Source: Myxococcales bacterium | GTDB taxonomy: Bacteria > Myxococcota_A > Polyangia > Palsa-1104 | Assembly: GCA_003170275.1 (NCBI GenBank) | Contig: PNAM01000037.1 | Span: 62,400-126,399, forward strand | Length of the DNA stretch: 64,000 nt | Reading direction: 5' to 3' | Shown: positions 1 through 10,203 of the stretch, piece by piece | How the letters are laid out: every line of letters starts with the position of its first letter | Position numbering within the stretch: position 1 is the stretch's first letter | Program-made: the position numbers and the translations under genes | The notes under the pieces: model-generated | Database searches by the model: none | What the model was told of the DNA's origin: nothing | What the model saw: the letters and a program-made list of their open reading frames with translations, nothing else

Positions 1-1193
1 CGGCTCCCCATTGCGGAGAGCTGGGCGAGCCGTGCTGCGCGGGCGCGACGGCGTGCACCTCGCCGATGACCTGCACGATGGGCGTGTGCTCGGGCTGCGT
101 GACGGCGGTCGCGACCGGCGACGCGCACACCTGCGCGCTGCGCACCAACGGTACAGTCGTGTGTTGGGGCAAGAACGACGCGGGCCAGCTCGGCACCGGC
201 AACACCGCCGACTCGCTGGCGCCCGCGCTGGTGATCGCGCCGGGCGGGGCGCCGCTCGACGGCGTGATCGAGCTGGCGGCCGGCGCGGCGCATACCTGCG
301 CGCGACGCAGCGCCGGGACCGTCCTGTGCTGGGGTAACGGCTCCGACGGTCAGCTCGGCGACGCGGCCAGCCCGCCCACGCAATCAACGCCCGGCTTGAT
401 CGGCATCAGCGACCTCGGCGACATCGCCGCCGGCAGCCGCCACAGCTGCGCCGCGCTCAACGACGGGCGCGCCTACTGTTGGGGCAAGAACGACGGCGGG
501 CAGCTCGGCACCCCGCCACCCGCGGGCACCAACGGGCCGGCCGCGGTGCTGATCGGCGGCACGCAGCTCGACAACGTCGCGCGGATGGCGGGCGGCGCGA
601 CGCACACCTGTGCGATCCGCAAGGACCAGACGCTGTGGTGCTGGGGCTCCAACAACGCCGGCGAGCTGGGCAACGGCGGAACCAGCGCGAGCGCCGGGCC
701 GGTGGCGGTAAGCGTGCTCGGCGCGATGCTCGCGGACGTCAGCGCGGGCAGCGCGTTCACCTGCGCGGCGCTCGCCTCGGGCGGCGTGTCGTGCTGGGGT
801 GCGGACCTGCAGGGCCAGAGCGGACAGCCCGCATCCCCGTCGGTGAGCGTCCCCACCGCAATCGCCGGCCTGACCCTGGTCACCCAGCTCGCGGCGGGCA
901 CCGACCACGTCTGCGCGCGCCGCAGCGACGGCACCGCCGTCTGTTGGGGCCGCAACCAGCGCGGCCAGCTCGGCGATTCCACGCAAGCCGACCGCGCGCA
1001 GTTCGCCCCGGTCCTCGACCCAGCCAACCAACCCGTCACCCACGTGACCCGCGTCGCGGCCGGGCTCGCGCACGGTTGCGCCATCCGCGCTCAAGGGGTG
1101 ATCTGCTGGGGCGCCAACGAATCCGGCCAGCTCGGCGACGGCAAGCTCCAGGACCGCACGACCGCCACCACGTCGCTCATGGCCTGCCCGTAG
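1..1193 (+). CDS. RCC1-like beta-propeller repeat protein, 5' end missing
   Basis: The reading frame is open from base 3 with no stop, so the start lies left of the window. The visible part opens with a Cys-rich stretch (several C, CC and CxxC) and then carries seven repeats of about 50 residues. Each has an H/F-x-CA-x4-6-G-x3-CWG core followed by GQLG or a variant. This is the pattern of bacterial RCC1-like (regulator of chromosome condensation) propeller repeats found in secreted myxobacterial proteins. The paired Cys in every repeat suggest a disulfide-stabilised extracellular propeller. An internal ATG at 66 is unlikely to be the true start because it falls inside the Cys-rich region. Partner and function are unknown. 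Confidence 0.8.
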   Translation, partial: APHCGELGEPCCAGATACTSPMTCTMGVCSGCVTAVATGDAHTCALRTNGTVVCWGKNDAGQLGTGNTADSLAPALVIAPGGAPLDGVIELAAGAAHTCARRSAGTVLCWGNGSDGQLGDAASPPTQSTPGLIGISDLGDIAAGSRHSCAALNDGRAYCWGKNDGGQLGTPPPAGTNGPAAVLIGGTQLDNVARMAGGATHTCAIRKDQTLWCWGSNNAGELGNGGTSASAGPVAVSVLGAMLADVSAGSAFTCAALASGGVSCWGADLQGQSGQPASPSVSVPTAIAGLTLVTQLAAGTDHVCARRSDGTAVCWGRNQRGQLGDSTQADRAQFAPVLDPANQPVTHVTRVAAGLAHGCAIRAQGVICWGANESGQLGDGKLQDRTTATTSLMACP

Positions 1194-1197
1194 CGGC

Positions 1198-1875
1198 TTA
1201 GCGCGGAAGGGGGCGACGGGCGACCACCGCGAAGCGGATGATGCCGGAGAGCAACAGGGCCGCGCCGGCGGAGAACGTGAGGATGCCGGCGAGACGCTCG
1301 CTCTCGGCGGTGCGGCCGGCGGCGGCCATGGCGACGAACTGATCGTAACGGGGCGCGGCGTTGGCGGCCTGCACGCCGGATTCGCCAACGCCCCACAGCG
1401 CGCCGCCCGTGCCGGCGACGGCGAGACCGACGGCGGTGAGGGCGGCGCCGGCGACGTCAGGTTGCCAGCGGCGGTTGGGCGCGGAGGCGACGACGGCGGG
1501 CGGCGGCGCGGGCATCGCGCCGGGCTGGGGCGCGGGCGGAGAGGGCGGCGGGAGCTGGGCTTCGCAACGCTCGAGGTTCTGACGCGCGCTCGCGGCGGCG
1601 CGTTCGGACGGATCGGTGCGCAGAAACGCGCGGTAGCTGGCGACCGCCGCGGCGCAGTCGCCGCCCAGACGTTGCGCCTGGCCGAGCGCGTAGAGGAAGT
1701 CGGGGCGCGGATCGAGCTGATAGCCAGCGCGAAAGGCGGCGATCGCCTCGGCGTACTGCCCGGTCGCGTAGCTGCGCAGGCCGCGCTCGAGGAGCTCCTG
1801 CGGATCGGCCGGCGGATCGGCGCGCGCCATCGAGCAGGCGAGGAGCAGCGCGATCGCGAGCGACGCGCGGATCAT
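1198..1875 (-). CDS. secreted/membrane TPR protein
   Basis: A 225-residue protein starting MIRASLAIALLLAC, which is a signal peptide ending near ARADPP. Residues about 25-100 form tetratricopeptide helices (ELLERGLRSYATGQYAEAI, then YALGQAQRLGGDC). They are followed by a Pro-rich linker and two hydrophobic segments near the C-terminus, ending in basic residues. The ATG overlaps the stop of the kinase-like tail upstream (ATGA), so the two were one transcription unit. Myxobacterial Ser/Thr kinases are often followed by such TPR partners; that link is inference. It converges on the RCC1-like gene with only four bases between the stops. Confidence 0.75.
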   Translation of the reverse strand: MIRASLAIALLLACSMARADPPADPQELLERGLRSYATGQYAEAIAAFRAGYQLDPRPDFLYALGQAQRLGGDCAAAVASYRAFLRTDPSERAAASARQNLERCEAQLPPPSPPAPQPGAMPAPPPAVVASAPNRRWQPDVAGAALTAVGLAVAGTGGALWGVGESGVQAANAAPRYDQFVAMAAAGRTAESERLAGILTFSAGAALLLSGIIRFAVVARRPLPR

Positions 1876-2271
1876 CGCGGCGGCAACGGCGCATCGAGAT
1901 CGACGCGCGGGGCGTGCGGCGCGTGCGTGCGCACTACGCGCTGCGGATGCGGCGCAGGCGGTGGGCGACGGTCGTGCGCCGTGGCGGTCGGGATCGGCTT
2001 GGGCTTCGGCGCGCCGGGCGCTTCCTCGACCGGCGGCGGCGCGGGCGTGAGCTCCGGCGACGGCACGGGCGGCGCATCGACGTGCGCGGACGGTGCAACG
2101 ATTACCGGCGCCGCGATCGAGGGCGCGAGCTGCGGCACGCCGGTGTGCCGCCAGACCTGCGCGACGCCGATCGCGATCGCCAGCGCCCCGCCCGTGAGCA
2201 GCACCAGGAGACCTCGCCGCTGCGATCGCGCGCGCCGCACCGCACGCGTCTGGCGCACCGTGCCCGGCCGC
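1872..2271 (-). pseudogene. truncated C-terminal tail of a probable membrane Ser/Thr kinase
   Basis: On the minus strand this frame reads a basic stretch, one transmembrane helix (GLLVLLTGGALAIAIGV) and a Pro/Ala-rich tail ending at a TGA that overlaps the next gene's ATG. Membrane anchor plus Pro-rich periplasmic tail is typical of myxobacterial Ser/Thr kinases, but no kinase domain is present. Upstream of about 2271 the frame runs into DNA that codes on the other strand for half of a sigma54 activator. The 5' part of this gene therefore seems to have been lost in the rearrangement. The kinase identity is inferred only from architecture and neighbour; a membrane protein of another type is possible. 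Confidence 0.45.
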
Positions 2272-2760
<489 letters not shown>

Positions 2761-2761
2761 C

Positions 2762-3433
2762 GTTGGCCTCCTCGAGCGCACCCACCCGCGCGCGATCGGC
2801 GCCGGTGAACGCGCCGCGCTCGTGCCCGAACAGCTCGGACTCGACCATCGACGGCGCCAGCGACGCGCAGTCGACGATCACCAGCGGCTGCCCGGCGCGC
2901 GCCGAGCCCTGGTGCAGCCCCTCGGCGACCAGCTCCTTGCCGGTGCCCGACTCGCCTTCGAGCAGCACCGTCGAGTCCGAGGCCGCGGCCTGGGCGAGCA
3001 GGGCGGCCAGCTCGCGCATCGCCGGCGAGTCGCCGACCAGCCGCCCGAACGGCCGCGCGCTCTGCACGTGCTCGACCTCTTCGTCGAGCAGCTTCCACTC
3101 GAGCTCGCTGTCGCCGAGCAACAGCCGCTTGGTCTTTTCGCCGAGCACCGCCTCGAGCACGCGCGTCTCGCCCACCCACACGCCGTTGGTGCTGTCGAGG
3201 TCGCGCACCACGTAGCCGAGCGCGGTGGGCCGGATCTCGGCGTGGCGGCGCGACACCGTGTCGTCGCGCAGCTGCAGATCGGCGTCTTCGTCCGAGCCGA
3301 GCAGCACGCCGTCGAGCCCACCCAGCTCGAGCTGCTTGCCCTTGTCCGGCCCGCGCACCACTCGCAGCCGCGCGCGACGCACCGCGACGCTTCCCTGCGT
3401 CTGCCGCAGGACCCGGGTCGCGTCCTCGCTCAT
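2762..3433 (-). pseudogene. FHA-domain sigma54 activator, N-terminal half (broken)
   Basis: It starts MSEDATRVLRQ at 3433. Residues about 20-105 are an FHA phosphothreonine-binding domain (LLGSDEDADLQL, SRRHAEI, DSTNGVWVG). The AAA+ domain then begins with LLEGESGTGKELVAE (Walker A) and ELFGHERGAFTGADR (the GAFTGA sigma54-contact loop). It stops at ALEEAN (codon 224), one residue before the Walker B half should continue. Past 2761 the frame reads the reverse complement of the other half and is meaningless. In the family such proteins sense kinase phosphorylation through FHA and activate sigma54 promoters. As arranged here no functional ATPase can be made. Confidence 0.88.
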
Positions 3434-3472
3434 CGAGCGCAGCCTAGCACGAGGGCTGACGGTCCGAAGCGT

Positions 3473-6019
3473 GTGATAAGCTCGCTGCGCCGCCGCGTGC
3501 GTCCTTCTCATCGATTGCTCGCCCTGCTGCTGCTGCTCTCCGGAGCGGCCTCCCTCATTAATGAACACCTGCTCTCGCGGCTGTTGATCCGCGTGGTCGG
3601 CTCGTCTGCCGAAGCGGCCGCCGCGGTGCTGGTGGCGTTCATGGGCGGTATGGGCCTGGGTGCGCGCTGGGCCGGGCGGCGCGTCGGCCGCACGCGAAAT
3701 CCGCTGCGGCTGTATGCGTTCGTCGAGCTGGGCATCGGCGCGCTCGCGCTGCTGCTGCCGTCGACGCTGTCGCTGGTGACGCGCGGCTACGTCGCGATCG
3801 CGCAGCGCACCGGGTGGGGCTCGGGCCTCTTGGTGTTGCGCTTTTTAGTGGCGGTGGCGGTGGTGGCGGTGCCGGGGCTGCTGATGGGCGCCACGCTGCC
3901 CATCCTGCTCGAAGCCGCGCGCCGCCTGACCAGAACCGCGCTGCCGCTGGCGGAGCTGTACGCCGCCAACACGTTCGGCGCGGCGTGCGGCGTGTTGGCC
4001 TCGACCTACTTCCTGGTGCCGCAGTGGGGAATCTTCGGCGCGCTGCTCACCGCCGCGAGCTGCAACGTGATCGTGTGCGTCACCGCGCTGTGGCTCGACG
4101 CGCGCCCGGCGCAGGCAGCAGTCGATGATACGCCGCCCGCCGCCGAAGCGCCGCTAGCGGTGGCGTCGCTGACGCTGCGGCGTGGCGTGGCGATCGCGTT
4201 CGGCTCGGGCCTGCTCGCGTTCAGCTTCGAGGTGATCGCGTTCCGCCTCCTCGCGGTGATCATCGGCAACAGCGTCTACGCGTTCGGCCTCATGCTGTTC
4301 GTGTTCCTGCTCGGCAACGCCATCGGCAGCCGGCTGGGCGCCGCGCGCCGCCTGGGCCATCCGCTGGCGTTGGCGCTAGCGCAGTCGCTGGTCGGGCTGA
4401 GCCTGCTGGCGCTCGCGCCGACGTGGGACGGGCTGCCGCTGTTGTTCCGGCGGGTCGGCGCGTTCACGCCCAGCTTCGCCTTGTGGGAGGGCACGCGCTT
4501 CGTGGTCACGCTGGCGCTACTGATCGGCCCGACGCTGGCGATGGGCGCGGCGTTCGCGCTGCTGCTGCGCCTGGCGGGCGGCAACGACGCCCGGACGCCC
4601 GAGCGCGTCGCGCGGCTGTACACCGCGAACATGGTCGGCGCGATCCTCGGCTCCCTGGGCGGCACCTTCGTGCTCGCGCCCGCGCTCGGCTCGCAAGCGT
4701 CGCTGGTGATCGTGGCGATCCTCGAGACCGCGCTGGCCACGCTCGCGCTGGTGCCGTCGGCCGCGCCGCGCCGCACCCGCCTGGGCATCGGCGCCGCCTG
4801 GGCGGTCGCGGTCTCGCTGCTGCTCAGCGCCGGCTCGCCGTGGAACATCGCCGCGCTGCTGTCCGGCTCGAACGTGTACTTCTCGTCGGGGTTCACCGAG
4901 TACGATCGCCTGCTCTCGCTGCGCGAAGATCGCGCCGGCGGCATGGTCGCGGTGATCGAGCAGGACGGCCTGCGCACCATGCTCGCGAACGGCAAGTTCG
5001 AAGGCAACGACGGCTTCGAGGTCCCCGAGCAACAGATGTTCGCGCTCTTGCCGCTCTTGTTCGTGCGCGAGACCCACGCCGCGCTCAACATCGGCATCGG
5101 CACCGCCAACTCGCTGGCGGTGATGGGCGCGTTTCCGTTCTCGCGCCTCGACGCGGTCGATCTGTCGGCCGCTACGGTGGACGCGGCGCGCCGCCAGTTC
5201 GCGCACATCAACCGCGCGATCCTCGACGACCCGCGCGTGCACGTGCACATCGACGACGGCCGCAATTTTCTTCTGACCACCGACGCGCGCTACGATCTGA
5301 TCGTCACGCAGCTCACCTCGATCTGGATCGGCGGCAGCGCGGATCTGTACAACCGCGAGTTCTACCAGGCCGCGCGCGCGCGCCTGCAGCCCGACGGCGT
5401 GCTGCAGCAGTGGATCCAGCTGCACCACATCGAGTCGGCCGACATCGCGCGCGTAGTCGCGACCATGAAGTCGGTGTTTCCGCACGTCACCTTGTGGGTC
5501 GCGGGCCACCAGGGCGTGCTGGTGGCGACCAACGGCGAGCAGCGCGCCGACGCCCGCCGGCTCGATCAGTGGATGCGCGACCCGAACCTGCGCCGCGTGC
5601 TGGCCACCTCGCGCCTGGACCATCCGTTCGCCGCCTTCGGTCACCTGTACCTCGACGAGCCCGGCCTGGACGCGTTCGTCGGCGAGGTGCGCCTGCGCGC
5701 GGGCGGCGGCGAGCTGATCTCGACCGACGCGCGCTCGACGCTCGAGTACTCGACGCCGCGCGGAAATCTCCTGGCCAACGCGCTGGGCGACAACATGGAG
5801 CTGTTGCGCCGCCACGCCACCGCGTCGGCGCGCGCGCACATCGACGGGCTGACCGGCGACGCCGAGGAGCGGCTGTTCCTCGCCTACGCGGCGCGCGAGC
5901 GGGGCTTCGAGCAGCTGGCGCGCTACGTGTTGCAACCGGTGCGCGAGCAGTTCACCGACGGGCCGCACGCGCCGCTGGTGCGCGCCCTCGACGCGATCGG
6001 AGCCAGGCCGTGGCCGTGA
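3473..6019 (+). CDS. membrane-fused spermidine-synthase-like protein
   Basis: GTG at 3473 gives 848 residues. Residues about 12-470 hold some eleven or more hydrophobic helices, like the MFS-type region of fused spermidine synthases. From about residue 476 a spermidine-synthase-like Rossmann domain follows, with the SAM-binding glycines near residue 539 (NIGIGTANSLAV), the acidic strand end (LDAVDLS), the DDGRNFL loop and the DLIVTQLTSIW region. In the gate loop, D/Y of true aminopropyltransferases is not clearly kept, so the substrate is unknown. It is divergent from the FHA activator (39 bases between starts) and its stop overlaps or abuts the start of the next gene. I infer an envelope-modification role rather than polyamine synthesis. 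Confidence 0.8.
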   Translation: MISSLRRRVRPSHRLLALLLLLSGAASLINEHLLSRLLIRVVGSSAEAAAAVLVAFMGGMGLGARWAGRRVGRTRNPLRLYAFVELGIGALALLLPSTLSLVTRGYVAIAQRTGWGSGLLVLRFLVAVAVVAVPGLLMGATLPILLEAARRLTRTALPLAELYAANTFGAACGVLASTYFLVPQWGIFGALLTAASCNVIVCVTALWLDARPAQAAVDDTPPAAEAPLAVASLTLRRGVAIAFGSGLLAFSFEVIAFRLLAVIIGNSVYAFGLMLFVFLLGNAIGSRLGAARRLGHPLALALAQSLVGLSLLALAPTWDGLPLLFRRVGAFTPSFALWEGTRFVVTLALLIGPTLAMGAAFALLLRLAGGNDARTPERVARLYTANMVGAILGSLGGTFVLAPALGSQASLVIVAILETALATLALVPSAAPRRTRLGIGAAWAVAVSLLLSAGSPWNIAALLSGSNVYFSSGFTEYDRLLSLREDRAGGMVAVIEQDGLRTMLANGKFEGNDGFEVPEQQMFALLPLLFVRETHAALNIGIGTANSLAVMGAFPFSRLDAVDLSAATVDAARRQFAHINRAILDDPRVHVHIDDGRNFLLTTDARYDLIVTQLTSIWIGGSADLYNREFYQAARARLQPDGVLQQWIQLHHIESADIARVVATMKSVFPHVTLWVAGHQGVLVATNGEQRADARRLDQWMRDPNLRRVLATSRLDHPFAAFGHLYLDEPGLDAFVGEVRLRAGGGELISTDARSTLEYSTPRGNLLANALGDNMELLRRHATASARAHIDGLTGDAEERLFLAYAARERGFEQLARYVLQPVREQFTDGPHAPLVRALDAIGARPWP

Positions 6020-8067
6020 GCCTGGGACGAGCGACCGCGCGCGGCGCGTGGGTAGGCGCGGCGCTGCTCGGCGGCGTGCAGCTGCTCACGCTCGCGTGGG
6101 CGGGTTTGTCGACGGCGGGGGACGCGCTGAGCGTGCGCGTTGCTTCGGAGAGCCAGGCGCTCGGGGTCGAGCGGCTGCGCTTTGCGCTGTTGCTGTTGGC
6201 CGGCGTGACCGGCGCGGGCGCGCTCGTCGGGGCGGGGCAGGCCGCGCTGCGCCGGTTTGCGCGCGGCGACCGGCCCGCTGCCCGGGGGTGGGACGCGCTG
6301 TGGGTGGTTGGCTTGACCGTGCTGTGGACGATCGGGCGCGCGTGCGTCACGCCGGCGCTGCTCGCCCCGTCGCTGCCGTGGCCGGGGGCGATCGGCTGGA
6401 TCGCGGCGCACGTTCCCCCGCTGTGCTTCCGCCTGCTGTTCGCCGGGCTGGCGCTGTTCGCCATCGCCCGCGGCCTGCGCCGCACGTTCATTCCGCGATC
6501 CGGGCCGCGGTCCGCGAGCCGGACGACCGCGCTGTTGCTGTTCCTCCCGCTGGCCGGCGGCAACGACGCCCGGACGCTCCCGGCCCGCCCTCCTTTGAAC
6601 GTGCTCATCCTGGCCGCCGACTCGATCCGCCCCGATCACCTCTCCGCGCTCGGCTACGCCCGCCCCACCACGCCGCACCTCGACGCGCTGCTCGCGCACG
6701 GCACGCTCTTTTCGCACACCTACGCCGCGCTCGCCGGCACCACCCCGTCGTGGCTCTCGATCCTCACCGGCCGCTATCCGCACGGCCACGGCATCCGCCA
6801 CATGTTCCCCGACCGCCGCCTGCGCGCGCGCAGCCTTTCAACCCTGCCGCGCCTGTTCGCGCAGCACGGCTATCGCACCTCCGTGATCTCCGACTATGCG
6901 GGCGACTTCTTCCCGATCTTCGATCTCGGCTTCGCCGATCAACACCTGCCGCCGCCGCTCGATCTGCGCACCGTCTTTCAGCGCGAGCTGATCACCCGCT
7001 CGCCGCTGGCGCTGGCGTTCTTCGACGGGCTGCCCGACTCGTTGCGCCCCTCGATCTTCCGCTACCTCATGACCGACGCCGATCCGCAGCGGCTCGCCGC
7101 GCAGGTCATCGATCGCCTCGACGATCGCAACGCGCCGTTCTTCATCACCACCTTCTTCTCGACCACGCACGTGCCGTTCGCCTCGCCGTCTCCCGCCTAT
7201 CGCCGGTTCGCCTCGCCGGTGTACGGCGGCGCGCACCGCTTCTCGTACAACCTGGAGTCGCTGGGCGATCTGTCCGATGCCGACCGGCCGCTCGACGACG
7301 CCGACCGCGCGCAGGTGATCGGCCTGTACGACGGCGCGCTGAGCGCGGTCGATGCGGCGGTGGGCGACATCCTGCGCGCGCTGCACCAGCGCGGCCTCGA
7401 CGATCGCACGCTGGTGATCTTCCTGTCCGATCACGGCGAGAACCTGTTCGAGCCCGGCCAGACCACGCTGCACGGCAAGTGGTTTCGCGGCGGCGACCAG
7501 GCCAACCGCGTGCCGCTGATCGTGCGCGCGCCCGGCGTTCGCGAGGGTCAGCGCCTCGATGCGCCGGTCAGCCTGGTGGATGTCGCGCCGACCCTCGCCG
7601 ACTGGTTCGGCTGGGCGCCGCTCGATCGCGCCGAGGGACGCTCGCTGGCGGGCGCGCTGCGCGGCGAGCCGCTCGCGCCGGTGCCGGTGTTCGCCGAGAC
7701 CGGGCTGTGGCTGAGCGGCCAGGCGGATCCGGCGGGCATCCGCTATCCGCCGCTCTCCGAGACCTTGCGCGCCGATCCGGCCGACGACCACCGCATCGTG
7801 CTCGACGCGCGCTTCGAAGATCTGGTGGTCTCGGCCAAGCATCGCGCGCTGTGGGACGGCACGCGAAAGCTGATCTACGAGCCCGCGCCCGCCGGCGCGC
7901 GGCTGCAACTCTTCGATCTGGCGACCGATCCATCGCAGCGCCACGATCTCGGCGAGCACGATCCCGAGTTTCCGCGGCTGCGCCGGCTGCTGTTCGACTG
8001 GCTGGCGCGCGATCCCGAGCGCGAGCTGAACCTGCGCGGTCTGGTGGTGAGGCGTCGTGCGGGTTAG
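6010..8067 (+). CDS. membrane-anchored sulfatase-fold phosphotransferase/hydrolase
   Basis: About 685 residues. Four or five N-terminal helices (residues 1-185) precede an alkaline-phosphatase-superfamily catalytic domain. Metal-site motifs are ILAADSIRPDHLSALGY and IFLSDHGENLFEPGQ. The nucleophile region reads TTPSWLSILTGRYP: the formylglycine Cys and the Arg of the sulfatase CxPxR motif are Thr and Trp. A Thr nucleophile is what LtaS and EptA-type phosphotransferases use, so transfer or hydrolysis of a phospho-group is more likely than sulfate ester cleavage. Two GTG starts are possible. 6010 has a GGAG seven bases upstream; 6016 overlaps the previous stop. The next gene starts inside this one. 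Confidence 0.78.
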   Translation: MAVSLGRATARGAWVGAALLGGVQLLTLAWAGLSTAGDALSVRVASESQALGVERLRFALLLLAGVTGAGALVGAGQAALRRFARGDRPAARGWDALWVVGLTVLWTIGRACVTPALLAPSLPWPGAIGWIAAHVPPLCFRLLFAGLALFAIARGLRRTFIPRSGPRSASRTTALLLFLPLAGGNDARTLPARPPLNVLILAADSIRPDHLSALGYARPTTPHLDALLAHGTLFSHTYAALAGTTPSWLSILTGRYPHGHGIRHMFPDRRLRARSLSTLPRLFAQHGYRTSVISDYAGDFFPIFDLGFADQHLPPPLDLRTVFQRELITRSPLALAFFDGLPDSLRPSIFRYLMTDADPQRLAAQVIDRLDDRNAPFFITTFFSTTHVPFASPSPAYRRFASPVYGGAHRFSYNLESLGDLSDADRPLDDADRAQVIGLYDGALSAVDAAVGDILRALHQRGLDDRTLVIFLSDHGENLFEPGQTTLHGKWFRGGDQANRVPLIVRAPGVREGQRLDAPVSLVDVAPTLADWFGWAPLDRAEGRSLAGALRGEPLAPVPVFAETGLWLSGQADPAGIRYPPLSETLRADPADDHRIVLDARFEDLVVSAKHRALWDGTRKLIYEPAPAGARLQLFDLATDPSQRHDLGEHDPEFPRLRRLLFDWLARDPERELNLRGLVVRRRAG

Positions 8068-10171
8068 CGCGCTGTTGTGCGCAGCGCTCGCCGGGTGCAC
8101 CGCGCCGCCTGCGTCGCCCGGCGCGTTTCGCTTGACGCGCCAGACCGCCGCCGCGACCCGGCTGTCGGTCGATCGCGCCGCGTTGCGCCCACGCCGGCTG
8201 ATCGGGCTGCCACAAGAGCTGACCTGGAAGCGCGTCGACGCCGAGACCGAGGTCGCCGAGCTGCCGGCCACGCGCGAGGTCGAGTACCTGATCAAGCTGC
8301 GCGTGGCCGCGGCCGATCCCCGCTCGATCCAGCTCGCGGTGCGCGCCGACGGCCGCGACCTGTGGGAGACGCCGCAGCCGATCGAGAAGGACGGCGTCGT
8401 CGAGCTCGAGCATCGCACCGCGCCCGCCGCCGGCAAGCTCGAGCTCAAGCTCACCTCGCACGGCGTGCGCACCATCGTCGCGCTCGAGATCCGCGAGGCG
8501 GCGCGGCTGACTTCGCTCGCGCTCGGCTCGGCCGAAGACGTCGACGTGCGCGGCTTCGTACGGCACACCATCGGCAGCGTCGCGATGGCGCGCACGCTCG
8601 AGTCGCTGCTCGCCACCGGCGAGTCGAGCTACGAATGGCCGCTTCCGCCCTCCTCCGCCTCGCGCGCGCTCGAGGTCGAGACCTCGCTGGTGCCGCGCCA
8701 TGGCGACCCGGCCGCGCTGCCGCCCATCGAGATGCGGGTCGAATCGCGCGAGGGCGGCGCGTGGCGCACCGTGTTTGCGATCGCCCGCGGCGCCGACGGG
8801 GACGACGGCGAATGGCGCCAGGTGCGCGTCGAGCTGGGCCGCGCCGACGCGATCCGGCTGGTCACGCACGCCGGCCCGCGCAGCCGCACGGTCGCCTGGG
8901 GCGTCCCGACGGTGTGCCCCGTGCAGCGCCTGGCGCGCCCCGACGTGGTGCTGCTCTCGATCGACGCGCTGCGCCCGGATCACCTGGGCCTCTACGGCCA
9001 CCCCGGCGGCCTGTCGCCGGTGATCGACGCGCTCGGCCGCGCCGGTGCGGTGTTCGACGAGGCGCGCGCGCAACGCGGCCAGACCTGGGAGTCGCTCACC
9101 TCGCTCGCCTGGGGCCTGCAACCCGAGACCATCGGCGTGTGGGAGCGCGGGCTCCTCCCGAGCCGTGGCTTCCACGGCGTCGCCGACGCGTTCGCCGAGG
9201 CCGGCTATCTGACCGCGCGCATCGGCATGTTCCAGATGCCGCCCGGCCAGCTCGGCACCATGGACGTCGAGGAAGAGACCGAGAACGATCAGCAGACCAT
9301 GGAGCGCCTGCGCGTGCTGTTTGCGCGCCAACACGATCGCCCGATCTACGTGATGACCCACCTGGCCGCCACGCACTATCCGTACAACCCGCTGCCGGCG
9401 TTCCGCACGCCCGAGACCGGCGACCAGCTGATGACCCGCGACGATTTCGTCGCCAGCATCTCGAAGCCCGGCGCCACCGGCGAGCTGCACCGGGTCGGCG
9501 CGCGCTACGACGCGTGCATCCGGCAGACCGACGCGGCGCTCGGCGCGTGGGTGCCGGCGCTCGAACGCGCCGATCGCGCCGGCGGGCCCGCGCTCGTGGC
9601 GATCGTCGCCGACCACGGCTCGCACCAGGGCGAGCAGGGCCTGTGGTACCTGCACTCGACCATCTACCGCCCGGTCTTGCACGTGCCGCTGATCATCCAT
9701 TGGCCGGGCCACGTCGCTGCCGGCGCGCGCTCCGATCGGCTGGTGCGACTGGTCGACGTGGGCCCGACGCTGCTCGACTACGCGGGGCTCGACGGCGGCG
9801 GCTTCGACGGGCGCAGCCTGCGCGCGCTCATCGAAGGGCGGCCCGAGCCGGGGCGGGTGAGCATCGCGCAGGTGCCGAGCCTGGGCATGGTGGTGGTGGA
9901 GGACGACCAGCACAAGCTGATCGCCAACCCGCGCAACCTGCGTCTGGCCTGGCGCGAGCTGCGTGACCGCAGCCTGGCCATCCCCACGCTGCAGCTGTAC
10001 CGCTGGCGCACCGGTCCCGAGGACGAAGCGCACGATCTGTCGGCGCGCGAGCCGCTGATCGCCGGCGAATTGTGGCGCCAGGTCTCGGCGGTGCGCGCCA
10101 CGCTCGAGCGCAACGTCGCCGCCGGCGCCGAGCGGCTGTTGCGGCAAGCCGGCTACGGCGACGGTAAATAG
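8057..10171 (+). CDS. sulfatase-fold lipoprotein
   Basis: A 704-residue lipoprotein (lipobox LAGC, Cys 14) whose GTG start overlaps the previous gene by 11 bases. Residues about 20-280 look like beta-rich accessory domains. The C-terminal half is an alkaline-phosphatase/sulfatase fold: VVLLSIDALRPDHLGLYG, then AIVADHGSHQGEQGLWY and HVPLIIHWPGH. At the nucleophile position the sequence reads GQTWESLTSLAWG, so CxPxR is absent and a Thr is the probable nucleophile. It probably works on the outer side of a membrane on the same envelope substrate as the gene before it. Calling it a sulfatase would be wrong on the motif. Confidence 0.78.
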   Translation: MRVSALLCAALAGCTAPPASPGAFRLTRQTAAATRLSVDRAALRPRRLIGLPQELTWKRVDAETEVAELPATREVEYLIKLRVAAADPRSIQLAVRADGRDLWETPQPIEKDGVVELEHRTAPAAGKLELKLTSHGVRTIVALEIREAARLTSLALGSAEDVDVRGFVRHTIGSVAMARTLESLLATGESSYEWPLPPSSASRALEVETSLVPRHGDPAALPPIEMRVESREGGAWRTVFAIARGADGDDGEWRQVRVELGRADAIRLVTHAGPRSRTVAWGVPTVCPVQRLARPDVVLLSIDALRPDHLGLYGHPGGLSPVIDALGRAGAVFDEARAQRGQTWESLTSLAWGLQPETIGVWERGLLPSRGFHGVADAFAEAGYLTARIGMFQMPPGQLGTMDVEEETENDQQTMERLRVLFARQHDRPIYVMTHLAATHYPYNPLPAFRTPETGDQLMTRDDFVASISKPGATGELHRVGARYDACIRQTDAALGAWVPALERADRAGGPALVAIVADHGSHQGEQGLWYLHSTIYRPVLHVPLIIHWPGHVAAGARSDRLVRLVDVGPTLLDYAGLDGGGFDGRSLRALIEGRPEPGRVSIAQVPSLGMVVVEDDQHKLIANPRNLRLAWRELRDRSLAIPTLQLYRWRTGPEDEAHDLSAREPLIAGELWRQVSAVRATLERNVAAGAERLLRQAGYGDGK

Positions 10172-10203
10172 CGCACGACCCTGGGGCAGCCGCGGTCGCA
10201 GTG

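Noticed and set aside
4423..8067. A single 1214-codon gene across the synthase and the sulfatase-fold protein
   Set aside because: The first 1587 bases are a shadow of the synthase gene in another frame. The true start is at 6010 or 6016.
6010..10171. Annotation of the two sulfatase-fold genes as sulfatases
   Set aside because: The formylglycine motif CxPxR is absent in both.
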